A stretch of DNA of 64,000 bases from Schistosoma mansoni (Eukaryota > Platyhelminthes > Trematoda > Strigeidida > Schistosomatidae): positions 20,272,909 to 20,336,908 of the forward strand of contig NC_031502.1 in NCBI RefSeq assembly GCF_000237925.1. The letters run 5' to 3'. Shown in pieces: positions 25,001-34,205 of this stretch (the first letter of the stretch is position 1; every line of letters begins with the position of its first letter). The notes below the pieces were generated by a model. It saw nothing but the letters and a program-made list of their open reading frames with translations. It was not told the DNA's origin and did not search any database. Made by a program: the position numbers and the translations under genes.

Positions 25001-26796
25001 AACTAAGACAAAAAAGGAAATTATACGTAAATGATAAAAATTGGATTGATGACTGGATAACTGAAAATAATGTCGTCTACATAATCCTTAGTGTATAAAA
25101 TATGTGTTAGTTGTTATAGAATCCAATTAGGTTTAATATAAAAGGTCTGCCATACATTCAAGAATAAAAGTATAGGTGGTCAGTTCATGGCACTACACTA
25201 AAATGGTGGGGGATAGCTCTGTAAGAATAACGTCTGTTCATTTATCACGAGTCCTTTGAAGAGATTCCAAGAACCATTTAACCTGATGGCTTAAGAAAAG
25301 GTTTAAAATAGAAGTCAACGATGTCGTTTTTAGCTACAAGAAAAAAATGCTGTTTTTAACTGCAGTGTATCCAATCAATATTTTTGTTTATTTACTCACT
25401 TATTGTATAACATGTCAATAGTTTATTACTTCAAAGTATCATCGTTCTAAATTGTGTAATACATCATTCTGGTGGTGTTATGTGAAATGTTCTGTGTTAT
25501 TATGCACAATACATGCTGAAACAAATAAGGACAGACTAGGAACATCCTGACAGACAATCTTCCTTGGTTGAGTGAATGCCCTGTTTAGAGCCATGATGGC
25601 TTTTGTACAGGTCTCTATCTGTTAGATATGACTACATCAAAGAGTAAATTCTACGACTATTCTCTGCTGTTTAGTTTTAATGCTAAATAGGTAACAATCC
25701 AGCTTGACAAGCGCTAAACTGAACTTAACAAATAAGCCACTGTGTGATTACAGTGAGTATCGATTTCAAAACCTACTTGTAACTATGAATATAATCGACG
25801 TAATCTAATTAAAAGTACCAACAAACTTACCCCTCGTCTTCGAATCCATTCAAAACACCAAAATACAATAAGTAATGCAACAGACATTAATGAAAGAAGA
25901 TGAGGTGAATAGAGTAAGCCAGATGAATATACAATACCAGCAGCAAAATGAAATAGTTTACGAAGTTTAAACATTTCTTCTTTGTTATCATATAATAAAT
26001 CACATGTTGTATGATTATTTTTAATGAATTCATTTTCGCTACATAATTCATGATATTCACTTTGATCGGATAAGCTTGGTTCATCAGCTAATGCAATTGA
26101 ACTATCACAAAATTCTGGTTTCACTGTATTACTATTCATGATTCGGTAAATGTTATGATTAGAACAACGATAAATGATAGTAATATAAACACATAACATA
26201 AATAAGCATAGCCAAAACATCAATAAAATGAAATTAGTTGATATAATAAAGCATTCAATTTGATTTAGAATGAAACTAGTAGCTATTTGTACACGACAAG
26301 CGTAAATCCAAAGACATCCAGTCAATATAGTAAGTGTTATTAACACGGAAAAAGCAATTTTCAATGAGAATCGAATAGAATATCGTTCAATTAGAAAAAG
26401 TATTAAAAATGGTAATGCAAAATTACATTCAGTAAAAAGAAATACTGCAGAAAGATGAGCAAGTAGCATAGTTTCACCGAAAGTAAATGAAAAAGGAAAT
26501 AAACTTAACAATTTGTAAGAAAAACATAAAACAAATATAATTGTAAACAAAGAACGAATTAGCGTACTAACATGGTGGAAATGTTGACAATTTAACCATA
26601 TACATATAGGAATGACAGCATGTTTAAAATGATTATTCTTTGTTAAGAAGAGTACAGTAATTACAGATAGAAAAAATTCGTAGGCAAGTGCTTTATTGTC
26701 TGTTTTAAGTAATAAAGCAGGGACAATAAGTCCCAACCATAATCCAGAACTAGCATCTTTTCGTGAAATTTTTAACAGACGATGGTAAGTCAACAT
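15919..26796 (-). CDS. DOLK: Dolichol kinase (4 exons)
   Basis: Dolichol kinase makes dolichyl phosphate from dolichol and CTP at the ER membrane, feeding N-glycosylation, O-mannosylation and GPI synthesis. Minus-strand exons: 26796-25831, 24710-24548, 19492-19326, 16074-15919; introns of 1120, 5055 and 3251 nt are all GT-AG and in phase, giving 1452 nt, 483 aa. About a dozen hydrophobic segments. Family hallmarks: KLFHFAAGIVY with CFEWIRRRG at the end of exon 1; PFRDKRDSGDILFTPIALLL in exon 2; the CTP-binding region VGDSFAALIGRAYGKRRWPG in exon 3; LLIGVLIEAYIDQIDNLVIP in exon 4. Human DOLK is 538 aa; this N-terminus is about 50 aa shorter. The frame is open upstream of 26796 to a stop near 26890 without another ATG, so a spliced 5' exon is possible. 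Introns hold SINE-A, hammerhead SINEs, LINE fragments and a sequence gap. Confidence 0.93.
16222..16293 (+). other. tRNA-His-like pol III promoter module (not a working tRNA)
   Basis: 72 nt fold as a cloverleaf: D-arm region GGTCTAGTGGTTAGGAT (A box), anticodon loop TTGTGGC with GTG (His) at 16255-16257, and a perfect 5-bp T-stem CCAGG/CCTGG around TTCGAAT (B box). The acceptor stem pairs at only 5 of 7 positions and the His-specific extra 5' G is encoded by nothing special, so I read it as a SINE promoter descended from a tRNA gene, with a possible Glu-like D-arm. Confidence 0.65.
16222..16830 (+). repeat. SINE-A copy with a tRNA-His-like head (longest copy)
   Basis: The only SINE-A copy here that extends 5' of the shared GCCCAAATGCCCTGG start into a tRNA-like head (16222-16293). 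Body to about 16800, tail GTTTAAATAAATAAATAAAC. It lies in dolichol kinase intron 3, antisense to the gene. The other 11 copies begin at or after the body start, so this may be the full-length form, or a body that landed beside a tRNA-derived piece. Confidence 0.8.
17071..17305. mobile_element. Short TIR element (MITE-like), 235 bp
   Basis: Ends in near-perfect terminal inverted repeats: left TATAATTTATGGACGAACC (17071-17089), right GGTTGTCCATAAATTATA (17288-17305), differing by one base in length. TA at the very ends would fit a TA target duplication of Tc1/mariner type. No coding sequence inside. Family not identified. Confidence 0.6.
17755..18225 (+). repeat. Sm-alpha-like hammerhead SINE, decayed ribozyme
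   Basis: A 5' part bounded by imperfect inverted sequences (CCCATTGATGTCTAGGACTG at about 17770 and CAGTCCTGAATATCAATGGG at about 17968), then a tRNA-like stretch (TAGCTAAGCCGATAACTCGA; CTCGAGTCCCGGAGTG) and a hammerhead at 18141-18195. Closely alike to 42290-42745. Antisense to dolichol kinase, intron 3. Confidence 0.75.
18141..18195 (+). ncRNA. Hammerhead ribozyme, core mutated
   Basis: Core reads CTAACGA (for CTGACGA) at 18152-18158 and GGAAC (for GAAAC) at 18173-18177. Stem II GTTC/GGAC still pairs with one G-T wobble. Two invariant core positions are changed, so it should not cleave. Confidence 0.7.
18740..18845 (-). repeat. tRNA-derived SINE fragment
   Basis: The minus strand carries an A-box-like GCTTAGTGGTTAAGGCGCTC and a B-box-like TTTGGTTCACATCC about 30 nt later, the layout of a tRNA-type promoter. 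Different family from SINE-A; a related decayed piece is at 50890-51080. Confidence 0.5.
19326..19492 (-). CDS. DOLK: Dolichol kinase exon 3 (CTP-binding motif)
   Basis: 167 nt. Encodes the segment SWSGVLSIAVGDSFAALIGR and YGKRRWPGSHRTFLGSFASF. The Gly-Asp pair (about residues 399-400), the Ala-x-x-x-Gly spacing and the Trp-Pro-Gly followed by the Thr-x-x-Gly block are the signature shared by dolichol and phytol kinases. The last codon CAA precedes GTATGT. Confidence 0.92.
20033..20292 (+). mobile_element. LINE-B 3' end fragment
   Basis: Begins in the last codons of the family (TGACATGGCTCAGAATCG) and runs through the 3' UTR to GCTAATGAGGTATGGCAACT and a terminal GACTGAATGAC. More diverged than the copies at 1510 and 47075. 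In dolichol kinase intron 2, antisense. Confidence 0.7.
20825..21024. other. Assembly gap (200 N)
   Basis: Exactly 200 N, so probably a placeholder of unknown true size. It lies in dolichol kinase intron 2 next to repeats; no exon is missing, since the flanking exons join in phase. Confidence 0.99.
21290..21385 (+). repeat. Family C hammerhead SINE, 3' fragment
   Basis: Matches the 3' part of family C (CTTCCAGGTTTTCCACGGTG, GTCTAGCTTCAATTGACT, TTCTCCACAAAACCCCCTC). The ribozyme portion is truncated away or lost. Confidence 0.65.
21655..22025 (-). repeat. Family C hammerhead SINE, full tRNA-like and ribozyme parts
   Basis: On the minus strand: a tRNA-like region with A box GCTCAGTGGTCTATCGGTTA and B box GGGTTCGAATCTC, then a hammerhead, then the 3' part GTCTAGCTTCGATTGACTCA. 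It forms an inverted pair with 22040-22215. Sense to dolichol kinase (intron 2). Confidence 0.75.
21703..21762 (-). ncRNA. Hammerhead ribozyme, core intact
   Basis: Minus strand: CTGAGGA (complement of 21743-21749), stem II GTCC/GGAC, GAAAC (complement of 21723-21727), a 2-bp stem III AC/GT with loop GGCC, then the cleavage triplet GTT and a stem I that pairs for about six base pairs (CAGTGC with GCATTG, one wobble). GTT is a permitted but slower cleavage triplet. Confidence 0.75.
22040..22215 (+). repeat. Family C hammerhead SINE, opposite orientation, tRNA part missing
   Basis: Starts with GGTTTTTTATGGAGATTTAG, an inverted version of its own end (GAATACTAAATCTCCACAAA at 22190), so the copy is bounded by inverted repeats. 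The ribozyme at 22081-22130 has the core CTGAGGA...GAAAC and GTC, but stem II (GTCC opposite GAAT) no longer pairs fully. Confidence 0.65.
22590..23060 (-). repeat. SINE-A copy
   Basis: Minus orientation, from GTACGGCCAAGAGTGG to GGTGACAACAAG without the usual AAATAAAT tail, so 3'-truncated. Carries CACGCGAATATATAGCC, intermediate between the common CACGCGTATATAGCC and the CCAGCGAATATATAGCC of the pair at 52.7/53.9 kb. Sense to dolichol kinase. Confidence 0.85.
23995..24500 (+). repeat. SINE-A copy
   Basis: Plus orientation, ends in GTTCAAATAAATAA about 50 bp from dolichol kinase exon 2. More diverged than most copies (CTCTCCAAATTCTCTTACGT). Antisense to the gene. Confidence 0.8.
24548..24710 (-). 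CDS. DOLK: Dolichol kinase exon 2
   Basis: 163 nt, acceptor TATATTGTAG, donor GTAAGT. Encodes PSTLSSYLSTLVDPFRDKRD and GLSIPVWWPQ, matching the conserved [20 protein letters not shown] block of the family. The final single base joins exon 3 to make the Gly of GNLCYEL. Confidence 0.9.
25831..26796 (-). CDS. DOLK: Dolichol kinase exon 1 (N-terminal membrane region)
   Basis: Encodes residues 1-322: many hydrophobic helices, then an acidic/polar loop (about 225-260) and the conserved KLFHFAAGIVYSSGLLY segment that begins the polyprenol kinase domain. The ATG at 26796 (MLTYHRLLKISRKDASSGLW) is the first in frame; a GTG at 26814 is open but not a likely animal start. The donor is GGG|GTAAGT. This large first exon has no micro-introns, unlike the 5' ends of PAR-6 and SCAF8 in this window. 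Confidence 0.9.
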
Positions 26797-26814
26797 GGTA
26801 AATAATCGTTGCAC

Positions 26815-27720
26815 GTATCCAGAGGTGTAAATTATTGTATTTTGGAGCCGAATTTCATTTCTAAAGTGAAGAATACGATAAAATACTTTATCTTAGAGGT
26901 TTTGGCAAATACATGAACAAGTTAATTTCACATACACTTTTAACAGCAGCTCTAAAAGATTACATTTTGTGCATGGTTTGTTTATTCAAAACCTAATCAA
27001 TTTACAAGACACTCCGTAAAATACAAAGTGTGACAGGGCAACATACTTTCTCGAATCCCTGTGTAATAATTTGACACACTGGTCATCAAATTTACCAGAC
27101 CCGGATGGATTGATGATAGATTAAATCTAAGCTCCAGTATGGGTAATTTGAGATGGGTAACTGATTCGAAGACTGAGCATAAATGCATATTCCTACTACC
27201 TACAAACTTATATAAAAGCTGAAAGCGAAATCATTTGAGATATCGAAAGCCTATTACTTATAAACACTATTTTGTGAATTAGTTGTGGTCTCTGGATGTA
27301 AAATTATCTACAAGCTTGAGCCTGCTGATGACAACATCCCAATGCTAAGCTTCATACCACAAGTAGTACTAATATGCTAGATAAGCAGCAGCGGCCTGTT
27401 GAATAAAACCATCGTCCTAGAAACCACTAGATTATAGTTTTGAACCCCGGTCGTTCTTTGATTGGATAGCGGAGTACCATCCTGAGCCTCACATAATATG
27501 CCTCAAAGCCGAGTATACAAAATTTGTGCCAGATTTTTTACCCTGAATCCCCCGACGTTCTCATACATGATTAGCACGACGAGATGATGAAAAAAGACAT
27601 ATAATGCAGAAGTGACAAAAGGGAAGATTAAGCATTGAGAATATTGTTTGACAAGACAGGAAAGTTATGTATGAAGGGATACTGAAGTCCGAAACCAAGA
27701 GGTAGCTATGGACTGAATGA
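26815..27720. other. Dolichol kinase upstream region
   Basis: AT-rich, presumed promoter and 5' UTR of dolichol kinase. Around 27380-27480 there is a weak tRNA-like remnant (TTTTGAACCCCGGTCG). No coding sequence recognised. Confidence 0.35.
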
Positions 27721-27860
27721 ATTTTACCTATTTATTTAAACACAGACATTGGTACAAGGAGGCACCAACTATATATGCGCCAAACAATTCGATTTATGTG
27801 AGGGCTGGAATAATTCCCAGGCGCCCAAACAGAAGCAGGTGGTTTTCTTGGGAAGCCACT
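27720..27860 (-). repeat. SINE-A tail fragment
   Basis: Complement of the last 140 bp of SINE-A including the AAATAAAT tail (27722-27732). It abuts LINE-B at about 27862, suggesting LINE-B inserted into or next to it. Confidence 0.75.
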
Positions 27861-27861
27861 C

Positions 27862-29000
27862 ACCCTGGCTGTTGTGAATTCTTCTGAGCCATGTCACTCA
27901 AAGTCTTTAATTACTGATGACGGTTATTACGTTGACTCAAACCAAGTAGTTTATGTCTACATAGCTCAGACAACAGTCGGTTACTACATAGGCCAATGTC
28001 ACGTCCTTGTTGGGCCACCCCTAGCCCTTTTGTAACCTAATACTGCACCAGCAAGCATAGCTCTCCGAGGCAGGCAGTGGTTGGGCTTACGTAACATATG
28101 CTCTAACTACCTTACCAAGCAGTTTGTCAACTTTGCCAAACATCAACATTGCCAACTCCGTCGTTCCGACAAACGCAAGCAATGCTTCAAAAGCCCTTCG
28201 GCCTATTCACATCTACTTTCATATACTATATTTCACAACCATAAATTAGGACAGAACGAGTTACTGTGCAATACACTCGTCCTTTAGTCATTAGACAGAC
28301 ACCACGCCTATACCACAAGTAACACAATTTAGCAAAAGTCAACCGAACTTTCCGAACTCGTGACGCGATTTCATCACACACAATCACACCACGACTGACC
28401 AGACTTCTTAGACAAATGAAGTGGTCAATGCACCAAGCTGATTCACATCGTAGCATTAGTTTAGGTGTTGGTCTAGATCAGTTCTGAAGCAATATTTTGC
28501 ATTTAAGAGGCAAAACCCACTAAAATGAGCTTGCGTTATTGCTCAGAATGATTAGGAGGTTTCGTACCTTGTCAGTGTCTTCACCAAGCAGAACTATATC
28601 GCCAATCTCCCTATTTTGGGAAAATCCTCAAAGTCCAATGGTCTCCCACAAACTTTTGTGGATTTACCCAAATCTGGGGAAATTTTGGGGGTTTTGTGCC
28701 ATTCCTAAAAATTTTCTACAACGGCTTCCCCGAAACGGATAACATTTTCCCTAGAATAGGGAGATTGGGTCATCTGCGTGTTCTAAGTCAAGTGAATCAC
28801 CTGATAGGAGATTGAACTCCTGAAAAGGTGGCTGGAGACGTTATTTTGAAGAGAGTATTAATGACAAAAGTAGACAAGAATGGGGATTGTGTGCAGCCTT
28901 GGCGAACGCCAACTAGGTGTCGGACAACGAGTTTATAGTTACTTTTAGAAACTGAAGTGGTGTTGTTGACTTAGGGGAACAGTCTACAAATTATTACACA
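27862..29000 (-). mobile_element. LINE-B, 5'-truncated, decayed, with nested TIR element
   Basis: Minus strand: C-terminal RT codons (ending near TGACATGGCTCAGAAGAATT at 27880), CDEIASRVRKVRLTFAKLCY at about 28330, and the RT loop region beyond 28780. Many stops. Interrupted at 28602-28768 by a short TIR element. More diverged than the other two long copies, so older. Confidence 0.75.
28602..28768. mobile_element. MITE-like element, 167 bp, nested in LINE-B
   Basis: Begins CCAATCTCCCTATTTTGGG and ends with the complement of CCAATCTCCCTATTCTAGGG; the 25-bp arms differ at about two positions. The intact LINE-B copies at 2560 and 48130 show the uninterrupted sequence (ACTATGTCATCGG; TTATGTCGTCGG), so the edges are defined by comparison with an empty site. 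At most 1-2 bp of target duplication is visible. Family not identified. Confidence 0.7.
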
Positions 29001-32000
29001 GAAAAATCAGTATGATTTGGAGCTTGATAATACCACCTCAAACGACTAACGTTCAACAACCCAACTAACATAACCTATTTGAGTAGGGCTTAAAACCCGA
29101 ATCGGCGCTCTAGAGCAAGTTTGCATGGGCAAACTTTGCGAAATAGAATTAATGACTGAGAATAAACTCCACTTTTATTCGCAATCTGGACCTTGCACCC
29201 GACAACCAATCAAAATGAAGTGAGTCACATATTCTTCTTACTTCTGTAACCAATCTGAAACAAATTTGACTCAGGAGTATTCCAAGGTGACTGCTCAAAC
29301 TAATCGCCACTTAATATTTACTTTGTAATACTTTCAATTTTTTCAAACAGTTGTAGTACAAAAATACTTAGCACTAAAATTCTAACATGCACAGTAAAAA
29401 AGTCAGATTCTTTTCAAAGTCGCCCGCCTTTCCGATCCAACGACCTTGAACGGCCTGACAAGCCTTGGTCATTCCGTATTTCAATTGCTGAGGGTATGTT
29501 GGTTGTCCGTTGAGTTGCACGAATATCAGGTTTTCTCGTATTTAAGTGGTATATTGCTGCAGCAAAGCCACAAAATCATTGGGAAGAACATTGATTTAGC
29601 TCTCTTTCTCTGTGTCTTGTAGTGCACACGTTGGACTGATTGTTACTTCGTAACTTCTCAATCTCCTCATTTTGGGGAAAGTTTTGTCCGGTTTGGGTAA
29701 ATTATGGGGATGATTTTGATCGAGGGCGTCCTGTTATGCTTTTCTGGAGGCAAAAAGAAGTGCGAGCAGATGTAACCTGGATCGTTGATAAATAGTGATA
29801 TGTCGGTGTCCTTGCCGTCATATGCTACTGACATATATAAGAAGACGAACTCTTGCACGTAAGCTCGATCAATCGCAAAATATAAACTTCACAGTCCATC
29901 ATATTCTTATACATTGCAGTCGATGGAAGATAGATAACACACCTTCCATAATAACAACAATTTCAGTATACCCATACTAAGCACACAACATGTGCAGATC
30001 CAACGAAGCCAATTTTTACTTAGGAATCGCCAAGTAGCAGGTAAGACTGTAGTCTCTCTAACGCTTGTCTTTGTGCAGTGTTCTTTACGACAGAAAATAT
30101 GGATCGGAATACGACAAAGTTCGGAGACGTTACAGGAACTGTTTACTATAAGGAGTTCCTTGTAGTAGCATTTTTAACTTAACTATATATCCAACTTGTA
30201 AACTGACTTTTTCGCACCAAGTGTTGCTATTTCTATACCAGTAGTAATGATGCATCAACAAACGTTTGTCCAATTTTTGTTCTCGTCTTCGTAGTTTCAT
30301 GAGGAGATATACCGATAATCATAACGGGTAACTGTTTGTGAAAATTAAAATCTACTAAGTGTTTGCTTTATAAGTACGCGTTTCGTTACTAAAACTTGTA
30401 ATACTGCACCAGTTTAGACATTCCGCTAGAATTTTGCGTTGTATGCATATGTTTTTTCACTGTGACTATGTATTTGGATGAATACTTGTAGTAGCATTGT
30501 TTCCAAACAACATGGTCTTTAAAGCCAAGCATGTATATTCGACATGTAACACATGGAGAAGGTCCGCAGTGGTGGAGGTGGAGACATTCATTCAGTCGGT
30601 TGGCATGGCTCAGACTTTCAAACGTGCTCATTATGTTTAACTTATTACTGTTTACACAAAATATATTATTCCATCCCAAGATAAATGTGTTCTTCGGAAG
30701 TACTAAGTACCATTGTTAATTGTCACGATGCAATGAGTCAGTGTAGACAGTGATACGAATTTCACGTATGGTCTTATAGATTAGGCAATCGTATGACAAA
30801 TTTACCGTTTTCGAATCAGGCCTATTATCAAAGTAGTATGGTAGGAGTTCCTTTGTACAGGCGAGTCATGTAGCCTCTGCGTTCTTCTTAAGATGGTCTT
30901 CACTGACTTTTACCTTGCCATCAACTTTTCAGAGTCCAGGAATTAGTCTTCTAATGTAGATCTACATTCCGTTTCAAGGATCGTTTTGTGAGTGTCCATT
31001 CCCATTCTACTGTCCCTATAGGTGTCGTATTATTCACTACTCTTGAAAGTCAGGAAAACACTGGAGTTTGCTTACCATAGTGATGTTCTTCACTTATGCT
31101 AGGCTTTTTTTGGAATGAAATGGACGGTCGGTACCCTACTTCACCCATGATCCTCTCTTGGCTAGGTTATTCCGTTTTATGGAGGTATATCAATGACTAC
31201 TTTTACTGCCTACATAAATTGGTAGATTCTACAGTTTGCGCGTCCAGGGAATTCCGACAGAACAGCCTTATAGCAGAACTGTGTACTCTTCTTTGACAGG
31301 AGCAGAAAGTTTCCCATTCCGTGGAGGTATCTCACCAGCGACTATGTCAACCATGGTCATAACATGATCACTGCTATCCAGATTAGTTTAAACACCAACG
31401 TTTTCGGTTGTAAGCTAGTGATTTGGGAGAAGACAGTCTAGTCTTGGTGGTTTTTGTCATAAAGGGACGAGTATTGGGAGGGCTTGAACATTTAGAGCTA
31501 CTTTTTGATGTTATTTATGTTTTTCCATAACCAGTAGCATTGTATTAATTTATTCTCCTTATTGCTGACATCTAATAGACCCAAAAACCATTGTAATATG
31601 CTTTATTATTCCTTAATTACTGCTTACTATTCACGTATTATTCGTCCCGCTCTAAGTTATATGTGTCATGGTTGTGTTTGAAGTTTCATTTCTTATTTGG
31701 TATGTGATTCGACCTCATAATTCGTGTAAATAGGTTAGTGAGTGCTTGAGATATTTGTTGGCTGGTTGAGATACAATACATGGGGTAGGAAAATTAGTAG
31801 TGGAATTCTGACACATTTAAACCTCTCAAGTCATTACAGTTTTCCATATTTACTCTATCATATTTTGTCATTCATGCATTCAAGCATTCCACAGCTTCAG
31901 AATGTTAGTCCGTGCTGCTAATTAAACGACACGAAAGATGGGTCGTAGTTATTATATTGTAGATTTATTGTTGAGTGGTTGGCGTTCTGGCGATGAGAGC

Positions 32001-33497
32001 TTTTAACACTCCACTTTTGTTGAATCTATGACCTCCATTATTAGGAGGTGTATTCTAAGTAGTGCTATTACGCAGATATAGACGGGAAACCTATGGTATA
32101 AGTTCGAATAAATCTCAGTAGCATACCACTATTGCTTTCAGAATAGTTTCATGTTTTCTAAAAGGTTGCTGTACGTCACCGAACTTCCAAAGTTTATCAG
32201 AGGCTATTATTTATAATCTGCCATCCTACTATCAGTTTTTTTAGTGTACTGACTATAATACCTTCTGATTTTCTCATGCCTAAGGTTACCCATTGCTTTG
32301 AAGTTGTCACAGATATTCAGGATCTAAAAACGCTTTTGTCCATGACACTTTTATAATTGAAGGAGTCCAAACTCAGTCATACCAGAAGTCAGGAATGATG
32401 GAGTTTGAAGGTATATTTGGAAGATAGTCATCATATCGAGAAGTGTTTGATCTAAGCTGTATGGTTACTATGAGGTATGCGTAGAACGGCGTACACAGTG
32501 GCAATCTGGTGCGGATGAGCAACAAAGAGCCTTAATCTTGGATGTCCCCAGTAAGAACGATACAATTTCCTCATCCTGCCTTTATTTACTGGTGGGCATA
32601 AGAAGGAAATCTTCGGCATATCAAAGAAGAATTTATGATATGAATGCATTGATACCTATTGACGTTTATGTTCATTCTCCAATTACTGGCTTCTGAAATT
32701 ACATCTTCAAACTTTGTATAGATATAAAAAATATATATACATTTTTAACAAAAGTGTGCTTGGTTAATTAAGGCACTCTTAGAAGGCTTTTCCTTGGATG
32801 ACGCAATAAGAGATTTAGTATCAAGTCCAGGACATGATTGACAACACCGGTTCCCTGGATTGCCCATTGAGATCCCTCAGTTATACGTGAGTACCTCTAA
32901 ATCCCAAAGTTCATGAAGCTATAAATTAAGAACGTAACATTTTAAGGCGGAAACACTTTCAGAAATTTAGGGAGTTCGCACAGCATGCTTATTCCTCCCA
33001 TATCTTACTTTCCTGTCACTCGGTTTTTTCCTTGACCCTATCTATTTTCAGCTTGCTTGCTCTTTTCTCAGGGTAAATAGGAATATGGTGAACAGTTGAG
33101 GATATGTGTTACAGGCGTTATCTGTTCCATGCATTCAAAGGCACTCAGGATCTCATTGCGTTGCAATCTCTTGAAAAATTTCCGTGTCTTTACATACAGA
33201 TTTCTGTTAGGATTCACAAGTGTCCTACTGCCAATAAACATCGGAACTTGCCGACAGAGATATCACATAACATTAAGCGTTTAGCTTGCCACACTTCAGT
33301 TATTCGTAACCGCCTTAATATATTTGCATATTCTCGAGTTAGAGGTATTGATATTTGATATAAATCTATGTGCAAGGCGTTGCGCGTAATACGAGTTTCT
33401 GTGTTTACGCGTATCGGTTTGTTTGTCTGTAAGGTACGCTGGACTTCTGGGGTTCGTTGCAACTGGCTGACATAAAATCCAAACCTTATGTTAGGAA
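29001..33497. other. Intergenic between dolichol kinase and SCAF8, no gene seen
   Basis: 4.5 kb with no coding sequence or well-preserved repeat that I recognise. A stretch at 29661-29735 (CTCAATCTCCTCATTTTGGG...) resembles the left end of the MITE at 28602 and may be a second, decayed member. The last few hundred bases before 33498 should contain the SCAF8 promoter and 5' UTR; short open frames there (33104-33358) look spurious. Confidence 0.45.
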
Positions 33498-34205
33498 ATG
33501 GACTTGGTTGCGGCTTTCAACACCGAGGTTAGTTGTAATTCATACGATCTAGCTTGTTTAGTTGAGATCGTTAACAGATTCACAGCTGCCGGTTTCTAGA
33601 GCAAAAATGGCTTCAATAACAAGGGCCGCTATAAAGGCTTTAAAATACTACAAACATGTGGTACAAAGTGTTGAGAAGTTTATAGCGAAGTGTTCCCCGG
33701 AATACAAAGTCCCTGGATTGTATGTAATCGATGCCATTGTTAGACAATCTCAGTACTTTTATCGCGAGAAGGATGTTTATGGACCCAGATTCCTTCGCAA
33801 CCTAGTGCCTGTATTCGTTTCGCTTATGAATTGCATTGAAAAAGATAGGCCAATGTTAATGCGCATGTTGTATTTGTGGCAGAAAAGTTCCGTCTTTCCA
33901 GATGAAGTTATAAATGCGCTGTGCGGTGTTCTATCGGATCCCAAAAATCCACAGGTTGTTGAAAAAGGTAAACTTTTATGTTAATTAGTTATTTTTTAGC
34001 TAAAGAGGTCATCATTGAATCACTAAATAATTCCTCTACGAAGAAAATGATCACAGACTCTTCAGTCCCTTCACAAGCTACAGAAATGCCTCCAACTGTA
34101 AATAACTGTGTATCAAAAGTCGATAATGCAGTGTCTGCTTCTGAAATCGCTAGTGATTGCGCTCAAAGGAATACAAGCGCCAAGGTCCAACTACTTCAAC
34201 TACAA
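33498..34205 (+). CDS. SCAF8: SCAF8 exons 1-3 (CID domain) with two micro-introns
   Basis: Exon 1 (33498-33527) encodes only [10 protein letters not shown]. The 34-nt intron 33528-33561 (GTTAGT...TTTAG) and the 32-nt intron 33968-33999 (GTAAAC...TTTTTTAG) restore the CID frame exactly: [20 protein letters not shown] and [12 protein letters not shown]. The CTD-contact helix region [12 protein letters not shown] is conserved. Exon 3 continues to LQLLQLQ at 34205 (GTGAGT donor). Confidence 0.93.

Noticed and set aside
33104-33358. Short frames just upstream of SCAF8
   Set aside because: Overlapping alternatives on both strands, no conserved motif; likely promoter or 5' UTR.
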